Shown here piece by piece: positions 7,638-19,107 of a stretch of 64,000 nucleotides of DNA. The stretch's first letter is position 1, and the number at the start of each line of letters is the position of its first letter. The notes under the pieces were generated by a model, which was given only the letters and a program-made list of their open reading frames with translations, made no database searches and was not told where the DNA came from. The position numbers and the translations under genes were made by a program. Source of the stretch: Bacteroides sp. (lineage in GTDB: Bacteria > Bacteroidota > Bacteroidia > Bacteroidales > Bacteroidaceae); contig JAFURM010000019.1 in the NCBI GenBank assembly GCA_017471925.1, positions 1-64,000 on the forward strand, in the 5' to 3' direction.

Positions 7638-10160
7638 ATGATATACCCACAGAACTTTGAACAGAAAATAGGCTTCGACCAGGTGCGCCAACTGCTGCGC
7701 GAGAAGTGCCTCAGCACCCTCGGCGAAGAGCGCGTGGCCGACATGCAGTTCAGCGACCGACACAGCGAGGTGGAAGAACGGCTGGAGCAGACCTGCGAGT
7801 TTGTGCGCATCCTGCAGGAGGAAGACGCCTTTCCCGCACAGTATTTCTTCGACGTGCGCCCCTCCCTGAAGCGCATCCGCATCGAGGGCATGTACTTGGA
7901 CGAGCAGGAGCTTTTCGACCTGCGCCGCTCGTTAGAGACCATCCGCGACATCGTGCGCTTCCTCTGCAAGGAGAGCGACGAAGCGGAAGCCCCGCCCTAC
8001 CCCCGCCTGAGCCGCTTGGCGGGAGACATCTGCGTCTTCCCCCAGCTGATACAGAAAATCAACGCCATCCTCTCGCCCTACGGCAAGATAAAGGACAACG
8101 CCTCGCCCGAACTGGCACGCATCAGGCGCGAACTGTCTGCCACGATGAACAGCATCTCGCGCTCGCTGAACAGCATCCTGCGCAACGCCCAAAGCGAGGG
8201 CGTGGTGGAGAAGGACGTGACGCCCACCATGCGCGACGGACGCCTCGTCATCCCCGTAGCCCCCGCCCTGAAACGCAAGATACGGGGCATCGTGCACGAC
8301 GAATCGGCCTCCGGCAAAACGGTCTTCATCGAGCCGGCCGAGGTGGTGGAGGCCAACAACCGCATCCGCGAGTTGGAGAGCGACGAACGGCGGGAGATTA
8401 TCCGCATCCTGACGGAGTTTTCCGCCCTGCTGCGCCCCTCCATCCCCGACGTCCTGCTCTCCTATGAATTTCTGGCCGAGGTGGACTTCATCCGCGCCAA
8501 GGCCCTGCTGGCCCTGCAGACCAACGCCCTGAAGCCGGCCGTGGAAGAGAGGCAGCTGATAGACTGGACAATGGCCATACACCCCCTGCTGCAACTCTCC
8601 CTCTCCAGGCATGGCAAGAAGGTGGTGCCCTTGGACATCGAGCTGCACGACACACAGCGCATCCTGCTCATCTCCGGCCCCAATGCCGGCGGCAAGTCGG
8701 TCTGCCTGAAGACCGTGGGCCTGCTGCAATACATGCTGCAGTGTGGCCTCCTCCTCCCGCTGCACGAGCGCAGCCGGGCAGGCATCTTCGGCAGCATCTT
8801 CATCGACATCGGCGACGAGCAGAGCATCGAGGACGACCTCTCCACCTACTCCTCCCACCTGACCAACATGAAAATCATGATGAAGCAGTGCGACGACCGC
8901 AGCCTCATCCTCATCGACGAGTTCGGCGGAGGCACGGAGCCGCAAATCGGAGGTGCCATCGCCGAAGCGGTGCTGAAACGGTTCAACGAGCGCAGGACCT
9001 TCGGCGTCATCACCACCCACTACCAGAACCTGAAGCACTTTGCCGAGGAGCACGAGGGCGTGGTGAACGGTGCCATGCTCTATGACCGCCACCTGATGCA
9101 GGCCCTCTTCCAGCTGCAGATAGGCCAGCCGGGCAGCTCGTTTGCCGTGGAGATTGCCCGCAAGATAGGCTTGCCTGAAGAGGTGATTGCCGACGCCTCC
9201 GAAATCGTGGGCAGCGACTACATCCAGAGCGACAAGTATCTGCAGGACATCGTGCGCGACAAGCGCTACTGGGAAAACAAGCGGCAGAACATCCGCCAGC
9301 GCGAAAAGCAGATGGAGGAGACCATTGCCCGCTACCAGGCCGAGATGGAGGAACTGCAACAGTCACGCAAAGAAATCATTCGCAAGGCCAAGGAAGAGGC
9401 CGAACGGCTGATGCAGGAAGCCAACGCCCGCATCGAAAACACCATACGCAGCATCAAGGAGGCACAGGCCGAGAAGGAGAAGACACGACGGGCCCGACAG
9501 GAGCTGAACGACTTCCGCGACAGTCTGGAAGCCTCCTCGGACAAGGAGCAGGAGGAGAAGATTGCCCGCCAGATGAAGCGGCTGCTGGAGAAGCAGGCCC
9601 GGAAAAAGGAGCGGAAGGAGCAGAAGGCACAGGCGGCAGGCCCCCGGCAGCCCGCCCTCAGCGCCGAAGAGCAGGAGGCCAGACGACAGGCCGCCATACA
9701 GCCGGGCTCGCACGTGAAGCTGAAGGGACAGACCGCCGTGGGCGAAGTGCTGGAGGTGAACGGCAAGCAGGCCACCGTGGCCTTCGGCAGCCTGAAGACC
9801 ACCGTCAGGCTGGAGCGGTTGGAAAGCACCAACGCCCAGCCACGCCAGGCCGACCTGAGCACCAAGAGCACCTTCATCAGCAGCCAGACGCAGGACACCC
9901 TGCGCGAGAAGAAACTGAACTTCAAGCAAGACATCGACGTGAGGGGCATGAGAGGAGACGAGGCACTGCAGGCCGTGACCTACTTCATCGACGACGCCCT
10001 GCTGGTAGGCATGAGCCGCGTGCGCATCCTGCACGGCACGGGCAACGGCATCCTGCGCACCCTCATCCGGCAATACCTGCAAACCGTACCCGGCGTGCAG
10101 CACTTCCAGGACGAGCACGTGCAGTTCGGGGGAGCCGGCATCACCGTCGTAGACCTCTAA
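7638..10160 (+). CDS. mutS2: Endonuclease MutS2
   Basis: 840 residues, a normal length for MutS2. After the core and clamp helices come Walker A (GPNAGGKSVCLKTVG, around residue 346), Walker B (LILIDEFGGGTEP) and the ITTHY switch. A long charged coiled coil (about 520-690) follows. The C-terminal Smr nuclease domain (about 765-840) has DVRGMRGDEA and ILHGTGNGIL. MutS2 proteins act on branched DNA and, in some bacteria, on collided ribosomes; they are not mismatch-repair MutS. The gene starts 25 bases after the ABC transporter and may share its transcript. Confidence 0.95.
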   Translation: MIYPQNFEQKIGFDQVRQLLREKCLSTLGEERVADMQFSDRHSEVEERLEQTCEFVRILQEEDAFPAQYFFDVRPSLKRIRIEGMYLDEQELFDLRRSLETIRDIVRFLCKESDEAEAPPYPRLSRLAGDICVFPQLIQKINAILSPYGKIKDNASPELARIRRELSATMNSISRSLNSILRNAQSEGVVEKDVTPTMRDGRLVIPVAPALKRKIRGIVHDESASGKTVFIEPAEVVEANNRIRELESDERREIIRILTEFSALLRPSIPDVLLSYEFLAEVDFIRAKALLALQTNALKPAVEERQLIDWTMAIHPLLQLSLSRHGKKVVPLDIELHDTQRILLISGPNAGGKSVCLKTVGLLQYMLQCGLLLPLHERSRAGIFGSIFIDIGDEQSIEDDLSTYSSHLTNMKIMMKQCDDRSLILIDEFGGGTEPQIGGAIAEAVLKRFNERRTFGVITTHYQNLKHFAEEHEGVVNGAMLYDRHLMQALFQLQIGQPGSSFAVEIARKIGLPEEVIADASEIVGSDYIQSDKYLQDIVRDKRYWENKRQNIRQREKQMEETIARYQAEMEELQQSRKEIIRKAKEEAERLMQEANARIENTIRSIKEAQAEKEKTRRARQELNDFRDSLEASSDKEQEEKIARQMKRLLEKQARKKERKEQKAQAAGPRQPALSAEEQEARRQAAIQPGSHVKLKGQTAVGEVLEVNGKQATVAFGSLKTTVRLERLESTNAQPRQADLSTKSTFISSQTQDTLREKKLNFKQDIDVRGMRGDEALQAVTYFIDDALLVGMSRVRILHGTGNGILRTLIRQYLQTVPGVQHFQDEHVQFGGAGITVVDL

Positions 10161-10179
10161 ACGCCCCAACAAATCAAAA

Positions 10180-10240
10180 CGTCTCAACGCCTCAACGAAT
10201 TAAATGCCCCAAACGAATAAAAACGAATTAACGAATAATC
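10180..10240. repeat. Short degenerate repeats before the serine ammonia-lyase gene
   Basis: The 87-base gap contains several imperfect copies of CAACGAATTAA/ACGAATAA-type units (for example near 10193, 10212, 10223 and 10231). They look like the low-complexity repeats common between Bacteroides genes. No promoter box or hairpin is convincing here. Confidence 0.4.
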
Positions 10241-10247
10241 ACCCCCA

Positions 10248-11459
10248 ATGAAAAGCATCAAAGAACTCTATCGCATCGGCACCGGCCCCTCCAGCAGTCA
10301 CACCATGGGGCCGCGCAAAGCCGCCGAAATCTTCCTCTCCAAGCACCCCGAGGCAGCAGCCTTCCGCGTCACCCTCTACGGCAGCCTGGCCGCCACGGGC
10401 AAAGGCCACATGACCGACGTGGCCATCATAGACACCCTGCAAGCCAAAGCCCCCGTGGAAATCAACTGGGAGCCCAAAATCTTCCTCCCCTTCCACCCCA
10501 ACGGCATGACGTTCGTCGCCACCGACCACGAAGGGCACGAGAGCACACCGTGGACAGTATTCAGCATCGGAGGAGGCGCACTGGCCGAGGAGAGCACACA
10601 AGGCTCGAGCATAGAGACGCCCGAGGTGTATGAGATGAGCCGGATGACGGAAATCCTGAACTGGTGTGAACGCACCGGAAAGAGCTATTGGGAATACGTG
10701 AAGGAGTGCGAAGAGAGCGACATCTGGGACTACCTGCAGGAGGTGTGGAAAACCATGCAGGAGGCCGTGAAGCGCGGATTGGACGCCGAAGGTGTACTGC
10801 CCGGTCCCCTGAACCTGCGCCGCAAGGCTTCCACCTACTACATCAAGGCGTGCGGCTACAAGCAGTCACTGCAAAGCCGCGGCCTGGTCTTCTCCTACGC
10901 CCTGGCCGTAAGCGAAGAAAACGCCTCGGGAGGCGTCATCGTCACCGCCCCCACCTGCGGCTCCTGCGGCGTGGTGCCCGCCGTGCTCTACCACCTGGCC
11001 AAGAGCCGCGACTTCAGCGACATGCGCATCCTCAGGGCCTTGGCCACAGCCGGGCTCATCGGCAACATCGTGAAGCAGAATGCCTCCATCTCGGGAGCCG
11101 AAGCCGGATGCCAGGCCGAGGTAGGCACCGCCTGCTCCATGGCCTCGGCGGCTGCCAACCAGCTCTTTGGCGGAAGCCCTGCACAGATAGAGTATGCCGC
11201 CGAGATGGGGCTGGAGCATCACCTGGGCATGACGTGCGACCCCGTCTGCGGACTGGTGCAGATACCCTGCATCGAGCGCAATGCCTATGCTGCAGCACGT
11301 GCACTCGATGCCAACCTCTACTCCTCCTTCACCGATGGCATACACCGCGTCTCCTTCGACCGCGCCGTGGAGGTCATGAAAGAGACCGGCAACGACCTGC
11401 CCTCACTCTACAAAGAGACCAGCGAGGGCGGCCTTGCCAAGGATTACCAGCAGATGTAG
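10248..11459 (+). CDS. sdaA: L-serine ammonia-lyase, iron-sulfur dependent
   Basis: 403 residues, the single-chain form that converts L-serine to pyruvate and ammonia in the cytoplasm using a 4Fe-4S cluster. The N-terminal beta domain starts with the hallmark YRIGTGPSSSHTMGPRKAA. The alpha (catalytic) domain contains PTCGSCGVVPAVLYH and CDPVCGLVQIPCIERN, whose cysteines are the likely cluster ligands. Length and motifs are complete. It stands alone between MutS2 and the ATP synthase operon, which runs in the opposite direction. Confidence 0.95.
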   Translation: MKSIKELYRIGTGPSSSHTMGPRKAAEIFLSKHPEAAAFRVTLYGSLAATGKGHMTDVAIIDTLQAKAPVEINWEPKIFLPFHPNGMTFVATDHEGHESTPWTVFSIGGGALAEESTQGSSIETPEVYEMSRMTEILNWCERTGKSYWEYVKECEESDIWDYLQEVWKTMQEAVKRGLDAEGVLPGPLNLRRKASTYYIKACGYKQSLQSRGLVFSYALAVSEENASGGVIVTAPTCGSCGVVPAVLYHLAKSRDFSDMRILRALATAGLIGNIVKQNASISGAEAGCQAEVGTACSMASAAANQLFGGSPAQIEYAAEMGLEHHLGMTCDPVCGLVQIPCIERNAYAAARALDANLYSSFTDGIHRVSFDRAVEVMKETGNDLPSLYKETSEGGLAKDYQQM

Positions 11460-11712
11460 CCTAAAACTATTCTTAAACCATCAATTATATCCGAAGGCCA
11501 GGAGTGCTAAAATCGTGCGGAAATCTGCGGAAACTTATTTTTTTTCTATCTTTCCGCACGCTTTCGCACGGAAAGCTGTTCATTCCATAATGGTTACGAC
11601 AGATGGATTAGCAAGGAATGAATATTGGGGGGACATTCAGGCTGAAATACAATTGGATGATTTATATGAGCTTTAATGAGCAGAACTACACTCTATTAAG
11701 GACAAAAGGAAG
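11460..11712. other. Intergenic stretch with a 10-bp hairpin and a possible gene remnant
   Basis: This gap separates the convergent serine ammonia-lyase and ATP synthase genes. It holds an inverted repeat (CGTGCGGAAA at 11514-11523 and TTTCCGCACG at 11551-11560, with a T-rich loop). After it, a short open frame at 11590-11676 would encode 28 residues ending in QLDDLYEL. That fragment reads like the tail of a larger protein but has no start context or partner, so I treat it as a possible decayed gene end. Confidence 0.4.
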
Positions 11713-11848
11713 GGCCTGTTTTCATTGATAAGTCCTTCTCTTTTGTCCGTTCTTTCTCGTCACATAGCCCGCTATGTTCCTTGAAAGAGCGGGCAAAATA
11801 TCTCGAAAAGACTACTCATGAAAAAGCAGAATAAATTCAAGACAGGTC
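11713..11848. repeat. Hairpin-forming intergenic repeat element, copy A
   Basis: A shorter relative of the element at 40658-40831. Its right half (11747-11848) matches that copy closely, including a central CATAGC-CC-GCTATG hairpin (11763-11776) and the shared ATCTCGAAAAGAC block. The outer ends are imperfect inverted repeats (CCTGTTTT near 11715, AAGACAGG near 11839). The left arm is shorter than in copy B, as if internally deleted. It ends 35 bases from the stop codon of atpG, so it would lie in the 3' end of the ATP synthase transcript. It may act as a terminator or message stabiliser, or be a non-autonomous mobile repeat. Confidence 0.75.
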
Positions 11849-11883
11849 TTGAATGCGCTTTTCGCACGGTTACAGACTGGAGA

Positions 11884-12783
11884 TTAGCCATTCATAATGT
11901 CCAGCAGTTCGTTGGTGATGGCTTGCTGGCGGCTCTTGTTGTATTGCCTGGTGAGTTCCTGAATCAGGTCGGCGGCATTGTCGGTGGCTGTCTGCATGGC
12001 CATCATGCGGGCGGCATGTTCGGAGGTGTGGGCGTCCAGCAGCACGGTGTACATCTTCTGTCCCAGCACCAGGGGCAGCAGGCGGGTCAGGAGCTCTTCG
12101 CGCGAAGGCTCCATGATATAATCTCTGTGAAACACCTCCGACGGGGCCGAGACCGAGGCCGACGGGAGCGATGCCGATGACGGGGATGCACCCGACGGGG
12201 AAAGACGCAGCGGCAGATAGGTCTCCCGGGTGAGCTGCTGCACACCGGCCGAGTGGAAGTGATGATAAATCAGCTCCACCTTGTCCACCCTGCCGGCAAC
12301 GAAAGCCTGCATCAGCCTGTCGGCCAGTTCGTGGGCTGCGGCATAGGAGGGCTTGTCGGCCATCGTCCGACAGGAGGCTTCCGCCGTGTAGCCCAGGCGC
12401 TTCACGGCCTCTTCGGCCTTCTTCCCCACGGGGAAAAGCTGTAGGCGGTCACGGCCAAGGAGGGCGTAGTCCTGCAGCACGTGCTCCAGCATCTTCTGTA
12501 CATTGGCGTTGAACGAGCCGCAGAGGGAGGCATTGGAGGCAAACAGCACGATGGCCACCCTCTCTGCCGGACGGGCCTCGATGTAGGGCGACTCTATCCT
12601 GACATCGGCTGCGAGCAGGCTCTCCAGCATCTCCTCCAGTTTCTGCTGGTAGGGGTGCATGTTCTCTATCAGTGCCTGCGCCTTGTGCAGCTTGGCCGAA
12701 GCCACCATCTTCATGGCCGAGGTTATCTGACGCGTACTGCGCACGGAATTGATGCGGTTCTTTATTTCATTCAGGTTGCTCAT
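11884..12783 (-). CDS. atpG: ATP synthase F1 gamma subunit
   Basis: 299 residues forming the rotating central stalk of F1. The N-terminal coiled coil starts MSNLNEIKNRINSVRSTRQITSAMKMVASAKL, the family hallmark, and the C-terminal helix ends in TRQYNKSRQQAITNELLDIMNG. A serine/alanine/proline-rich insertion (RLSPSGASPSSASLPSASV) near residues 195-215 lies in a surface region and is longer than in many bacteria. It is the last gene of the operon, 22 bases after atpA, and is followed by the hairpin repeat element. Confidence 0.96.
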   Translation of the reverse strand: MSNLNEIKNRINSVRSTRQITSAMKMVASAKLHKAQALIENMHPYQQKLEEMLESLLAADVRIESPYIEARPAERVAIVLFASNASLCGSFNANVQKMLEHVLQDYALLGRDRLQLFPVGKKAEEAVKRLGYTAEASCRTMADKPSYAAAHELADRLMQAFVAGRVDKVELIYHHFHSAGVQQLTRETYLPLRLSPSGASPSSASLPSASVSAPSEVFHRDYIMEPSREELLTRLLPLVLGQKMYTVLLDAHTSEHAARMMAMQTATDNAADLIQELTRQYNKSRQQAITNELLDIMNG

Positions 12784-12805
12784 GGTTCAAATCTTCAGTC
12801 TTTTG

Positions 12806-14380
12806 TCATTCGTAGCTCATGGCTGCCGCCTGCTCCAGCTTGCGGCAGATTTCCTCGTCTATATGGCCCTGCTTCAGCTCGTCCAGCACGTCGTGGCGAT
12901 GGCGCTTCTCCAAGAAGCTGATGAAAGCCTGCTCGAACTCCTTCACGCGCTCTAAGGGGATGCGGTGCAGAAGGCCATGCGTACCGCAATAGAGCACGGC
13001 AATCTGATGTTCCACCGGCATGGGGGCATACTGGGGCTGCACCAGGAGGCGGGCGTTCTTCTGCCCCTTGTCTATCGTGAGTGCCGTCACCGCATCCATC
13101 TCGCCGCTGAACTTGCTGAAGGCCTCCAGTTCGCGATACTGTGCCTGGTCAATCTTCAGCGTGCCGGCCACCTTCTTCATGGCCTTCACCTGTGCGTTGC
13201 CTCCCACGCGGCTGACGGAGATGCCCACGTCGATGGCCGGGCGGTTGCCCTGGTTGAAGAGGTTGGTGTCCAGGAATATCTGTCCGTCCGTGATGGAGAT
13301 GACGTTGGTCGGTATATAGGCCGACACGTCGCCGGCCTGCGTCTCGATGATGGGCAGTGCCGTGAGCGAGCCTCCTCCCCTCACCCTGCCGCGAAGGGTG
13401 TCGGGCAGGTCGTTCATCTGCTCGGCCACCTCCTGCTGGGAGATGATCCTGGCCGCACGCTCCAGCAGTCGGCTGTGGAGGTAGAAGATGTCGCCGGGAT
13501 AGGCCTCGCGACCGGAAGGGCGCCGCAGGATGAGCGACACCTCGCGATAGGCCACCGCCTGCTTGGAGAGGTCGTCATACACCACGAGGGCGTGGCGGCC
13601 CGTGTCGCGGAAATATTCGCCGATGGCGGCTCCGGCAAAGGGGGCATAATATTGCATGGCAGCCGGCTCGCCGGCAGTGGCGGCTACCACGATGGTATAG
13701 TCCATCGCCCCGTAGCGCCGCAGGGTGTTCACGATGGAGGCCACCGTGGAGCCTTTCTGTCCGATGGCCACGTAGATGCAATAGAGGGGCTGTCCGGCTT
13801 CATAACCGGCCCGTTGGTTGATGATGGTGTCTATGGCGATGGCCGTCTTGCCCGTCTGACGGTCGCCGATAATCAGTTCGCGCTGTCCGCGTCCGATGGG
13901 AATCATGGCATCCACCGCCTTCAGGCCCGTCTGCAGCGGTTCGTTCACCGGCTGGCGGAAGATGACGCCCGGTGCCTTGCGCTCCAGGGGCATCTCACAG
14001 AGGTCGCCTTCGATGCTTCCCTTGCCGTCCAGCGGTTCGCCCAGCGGGTCAATGACACGCCCCAGCATGCTCTCGCCCACACGGATGGAGGCGATGTGGC
14101 GGGTGCGCTTCACGCTGTCTCCCTCCTTGATCTTGTCGGTAGGCCCCAGCAGCACGGCACCCACGTTGTCTTCCTCCAGGTTCATCACGATGGCCTTCAC
14201 ACCGTTGTCGAACTCCAGCATCTCGTTGGCCTCGGCATGGCGCAGGCCATAGATGCGAGCCACGCCGTCGCTCACCTGAAGCACCGTGCCCACCTCGTCC
14301 AGCTGCACGCGGGTGTCTATCCCCTCCAACTGCCGGCGCAACACGTCGGACACTTCACTCACTTTGATTGATTCACTCAT
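12806..14380 (-). CDS. atpA: ATP synthase F1 alpha subunit
   Basis: 524 residues, the regulatory nucleotide-binding subunit of the F1 hexamer. The P-loop is [15 protein letters not shown] near residues 172-186, and the alpha-specific signature [14 protein letters not shown] lies near 367-380. Length and order of motifs are normal. It sits between atpH and atpG. A long antisense open frame across it (12965-14371, plus strand) is a by-product of GC-rich codons. Confidence 0.97.
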   Translation of the reverse strand: MSESIKVSEVSDVLRRQLEGIDTRVQLDEVGTVLQVSDGVARIYGLRHAEANEMLEFDNGVKAIVMNLEEDNVGAVLLGPTDKIKEGDSVKRTRHIASIRVGESMLGRVIDPLGEPLDGKGSIEGDLCEMPLERKAPGVIFRQPVNEPLQTGLKAVDAMIPIGRGQRELIIGDRQTGKTAIAIDTIINQRAGYEAGQPLYCIYVAIGQKGSTVASIVNTLRRYGAMDYTIVVAATAGEPAAMQYYAPFAGAAIGEYFRDTGRHALVVYDDLSKQAVAYREVSLILRRPSGREAYPGDIFYLHSRLLERAARIISQQEVAEQMNDLPDTLRGRVRGGGSLTALPIIETQAGDVSAYIPTNVISITDGQIFLDTNLFNQGNRPAIDVGISVSRVGGNAQVKAMKKVAGTLKIDQAQYRELEAFSKFSGEMDAVTALTIDKGQKNARLLVQPQYAPMPVEHQIAVLYCGTHGLLHRIPLERVKEFEQAFISFLEKRHRHDVLDELKQGHIDEEICRKLEQAAAMSYE

Positions 14381-14443
14381 TTTCAGTATGCTAATTCAAA
14401 ACAGGTTCTTTATTACATTTATAGTTTCTCCGGTTTTCCCACT

Positions 14444-15004
14444 TCACACGATTCTCCTGTTCTTGTCGATGAACTGCCGCTTCACGCTCTTCAGCTGGGT
14501 GGCCACACTGGCATCCAGCCTCACGCCGTCTATCTCCAGGACGAAACCGCCCTCCAGGGAGGGGTCCACCTCCGTGCGCAGCTCCGTGTGGGCCTGCAGG
14601 CGGCGCGAGCTGCCCTCGCGGATGCGCCGCTTCACCTCCTCGCTGACGGTCACGGCCGTGACCAGCCGCCCCACGTGGATGTGGCGGGCCCGACGATAGA
14701 GGTCCAGAAAGGCCAGACAGATGTAGTGGAGCAGCGGTTCGCGCCCGTTCTTCATCACCAGCGTGACGAATCGGGCAAACTCGCGCGACGTCTTCCCCTC
14801 GCCCACGGCAGCCGTGGAGAGCAGGGAGAGCTTCTCGCGCTTGTTCAAGGCGGGATTGGCCAACGCCTCGCGCAGGCGGGGAAAATGGGAGAGGCTGTGC
14901 TCCAGCATCCGCATCTCGTCATAGAGACGGGAGGCACACTCGTGGCCGTCGGCATAGTGCAGGAGTGCCCTGGCATAACGCATAGAAACGATTCCGATGT
15001 CCAT
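14444..15004 (-). CDS. atpH: ATP synthase F1 delta subunit
   Basis: 186 residues linking the F1 head to the peripheral stalk. The N-terminal helical bundle begins MDIGIVSMRYARALLHYA and the conserved C-terminal part includes DPSLEGGFVLEIDGVRLDASVATQLKSVKRQF. It starts 4 bases after the b-subunit gene ends and is 63 bases upstream of atpA. Confidence 0.93.
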   Translation of the reverse strand: MDIGIVSMRYARALLHYADGHECASRLYDEMRMLEHSLSHFPRLREALANPALNKREKLSLLSTAAVGEGKTSREFARFVTLVMKNGREPLLHYICLAFLDLYRRARHIHVGRLVTAVTVSEEVKRRIREGSSRRLQAHTELRTEVDPSLEGGFVLEIDGVRLDASVATQLKSVKRQFIDKNRRIV

Positions 15005-15008
15005 CTTC

Positions 15009-15506
15009 CTACTCCTTCGCTATCATTTCGTCTAACAGGCGGTCTATCATCTCCATCTGCTCCTTCTCGCTGTCCAAGTGCTTGCGGATAATCTTCTCGG
15101 CAATGTCTACCGAGAGCAGGGCCACATAGCGGCGGATGTCACGGATGGCCTCTTCTTTCTCCTGCCTGATTTGGCACCGGGCCTCCTCCAGCTCCTTGCG
15201 GGCTACCTCTCCGGCCTGCCGGCGGGCTTCCTGGATGATGCGGTCGTGCTCGTGCATCGCTTCGCGCAAGAGGCGTCCCTGCTCCTTGCGGGCCGAGGCG
15301 ACGAGCGCCTCGCCCTCCTCCTTCAGGTGCTCAAGCCGCTCATTGGCCTCGCGGGCCACTGCAAGCGAACGGTCGATATACTTCTTGCGCTCCTCCACCA
15401 TGCCGGTTATCACGGGAAAGCCCCATTTGGCCAGCACGGCAAAGACGATGCCAAAGGAGAGAAGCATCCAGAAGAGAAGGCCGCTGTCGGGTATTAACAA
15501 TGACAT
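15009..15506 (-). CDS. atpF: ATP synthase Fo b subunit
   Basis: 165 residues of the peripheral stalk. A single membrane helix (about residues 8-28) is followed by a long charged helix rich in Glu, Arg and Ala that dimerises. The frame is open back to 15572, but those 22 residues overlap atpE's end and are cysteine/tryptophan-rich, so I place the start at 15506 ([13 protein letters not shown]), 16 bases after atpE. Confidence 0.94.
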   Translation of the reverse strand: MSLLIPDSGLLFWMLLSFGIVFAVLAKWGFPVITGMVEERKKYIDRSLAVAREANERLEHLKEEGEALVASARKEQGRLLREAMHEHDRIIQEARRQAGEVARKELEEARCQIRQEKEEAIRDIRRYVALLSVDIAEKIIRKHLDSEKEQMEMIDRLLDEMIAKE

Positions 15507-15522
15507 ACCTTTACGCCCTTTC

Positions 15523-15795
<273 letters not shown>

Positions 15796-15823
15796 TTAAA
15801 AAATTAAACATATATTCCTTTTT

Positions 15824-16917
15824 TTACTCTTCCACTCCCCTCTCCTGCGCCAGGCCGATGAACACGGCCGACAACATGGTGAAGACATAAGCCTGGATGA
15901 AGGCCACCAGCAGTTCCAACGCGTTCATGAAGACGCTGAACAGCACGGAGGCCACCGTCAGCGAGCCGTTCAGCAGCGGCCACATGGAGGCCGAGATGAA
16001 AATGAGGCTGAACAGCACCAGCATGGCCATGTGGCCGGCCAGCATGTTGGCAAACAGACGAATCATCAGGGCGAAAGGCTTGGTGAGCACGCCAAAGAAC
16101 TCGATGAGCGGCATCATGGGCACGGGAAACTTCAGCCACCAGGGCACGTCGGGCCAGAAGACCTCCTTCCAGTAGTGGCGTGTGCCGAAGAGGTTCACGG
16201 CCAGGAAGGTGCAGCATGCCAGGACCAGGGTCACGGCTATGTTGCCCGTCACGTTGGCCCCACCGGGGAAGAGGGGCAGGAGGCCCATCAGGTTGTTGAC
16301 GAAGATGAAGAAGAAGGCCGTCAGCAGATAGGGCGAGAAGCGCCGGTAGTTGCTGCCCACGCAGGGCCTGATGATGTCGTCCTGAATCATCATGACCAGC
16401 ATCTCCATGAAGCCCACCAGGCCGCCCGGTGCGTCGCTGCCCTGCGGATGCCTGCGATACCAGCGGGCCGTGCCCAGCACGAACGCCATCAGCAGCAGGC
16501 TGTTCAGCAGCAGGGAAAGGGCGTTCTTGGTCAGCGAGAAATCCCAGGGGCGCACCTCCGCGCCCTGCGCGTCGCGCTCCACTATCTTGCCTGCATGGGG
16601 CGAGCCCTCCGGAGCGATATAGAAGCCCTCATGGCTTCCCCCCTCTTCCAAGCGGGCCGACGAAAAGCAGTGCCAGCCCGAGCGGGGGCTGTAGAGCATG
16701 ACGGGCAGGGGCAGGGTGACGGGTGTCCCGCCCCAGGTGGTGATGTGCCATTCATAGGCATCGCCGATGTGGTCGAAGACGATTTTCTTCACGTCCACCT
16801 CGTTCTCCACCTGCCGGGCAGGGGTTATCTCCTCCTCCTGCTGCGCCCATGCACGCACGGGGAGCACAAAGAGCAGGGCTATCAGCCAGCCCCATCCGAT
16901 ATGGTGCATTCGTCTTG

Positions 16918-16921
<4 letters not shown>
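15824..16921 (-). CDS. atpB: ATP synthase Fo a subunit
   Basis: 365 residues, the stator channel for ions. The essential arginine is in the motif FALMIRLFANMLAGH. Like other Bacteroidetes a subunits it has a cleavable-looking signal peptide (to about AWAQQ, residue 26) and a long soluble segment of about 100 residues before the first core helix. Start chosen at 16921 because its ATG overlaps the atpC stop (ATGA at 16921-16918); the frame extends a few codons further into atpC. No atpI-like gene lies between atpC and atpB. Confidence 0.95.
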
Positions 16922-18694
<1,773 letters not shown>

Positions 18695-18734
18695 CTATCG
18701 TTTTTTTAGTTGTTCATCTACGTCTAACTCTTAA

Positions 18735-18789
18735 CACTTTTCAAGAAGTGTTTGTTCGCCCCGTCCGATGCAAGGGACGTGCAAATGTA
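18735..18789 (-). promoter_or_regulatory. Candidate promoter and leader hairpin of the ATP synthase operon
   Basis: On the minus strand TACATTTG (complement of 18782-18789) matches the -7 consensus about 90 bases before atpD; no clear -33 box is 18-21 bases away. Between it and the gene, AACACTT and AAGTGTT around 18735-18754 form a 7-bp hairpin in the leader. The rest of the 18692-19107 gap holds only the divergent AraC-gene promoter. Confidence 0.45.
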
Positions 18790-19033
18790 GCGACAAGGGG
18801 GGGAAGGTTGTTTCCCTCCATAGCTTCTTTTAGCCATTTAGCTCCATCTGAACGTTCCTATTTCCAAATGGGACAGTTCGTTTCAAGGATTGCAAACTAC
18901 GTTAACGATTATTCACTCAGGTTTTCGCACCTGCCGCCACACCACACAATCTCATAGGAAGGAGGACAAATATGCCAAGAAGCTGTAAATCAAAACAGTT
19001 TCCTAACTCCGCCAATATTTCCGCAAAATTTCC

Positions 19034-19041
19034 TATATTTG
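19034..19041 (+). promoter_or_regulatory. -7 box TATATTTG before the AraC-type regulator
   Basis: A perfect TAnnTTTG match 73 bases upstream of the regulator's start, on the plus strand. No TTG is well placed upstream. The regulator and the atp operon diverge from this gap. Confidence 0.45.
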
Positions 19042-19107
19042 TCCCCGTGAAGAACGACTTTAACTCCCAGAAAGTTGAGCTCGCGAAACTTAAGTTATTT
19101 TTTTTGA

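Noticed and set aside
12965-14371. 468-codon plus-strand open frame opposite atpA
   Set aside because: It lies wholly antisense to a certain gene; GC-rich codons with few stops create such frames. The same holds for 7932-9359 opposite mutS2 and 20374-22017 opposite the pullulanase.
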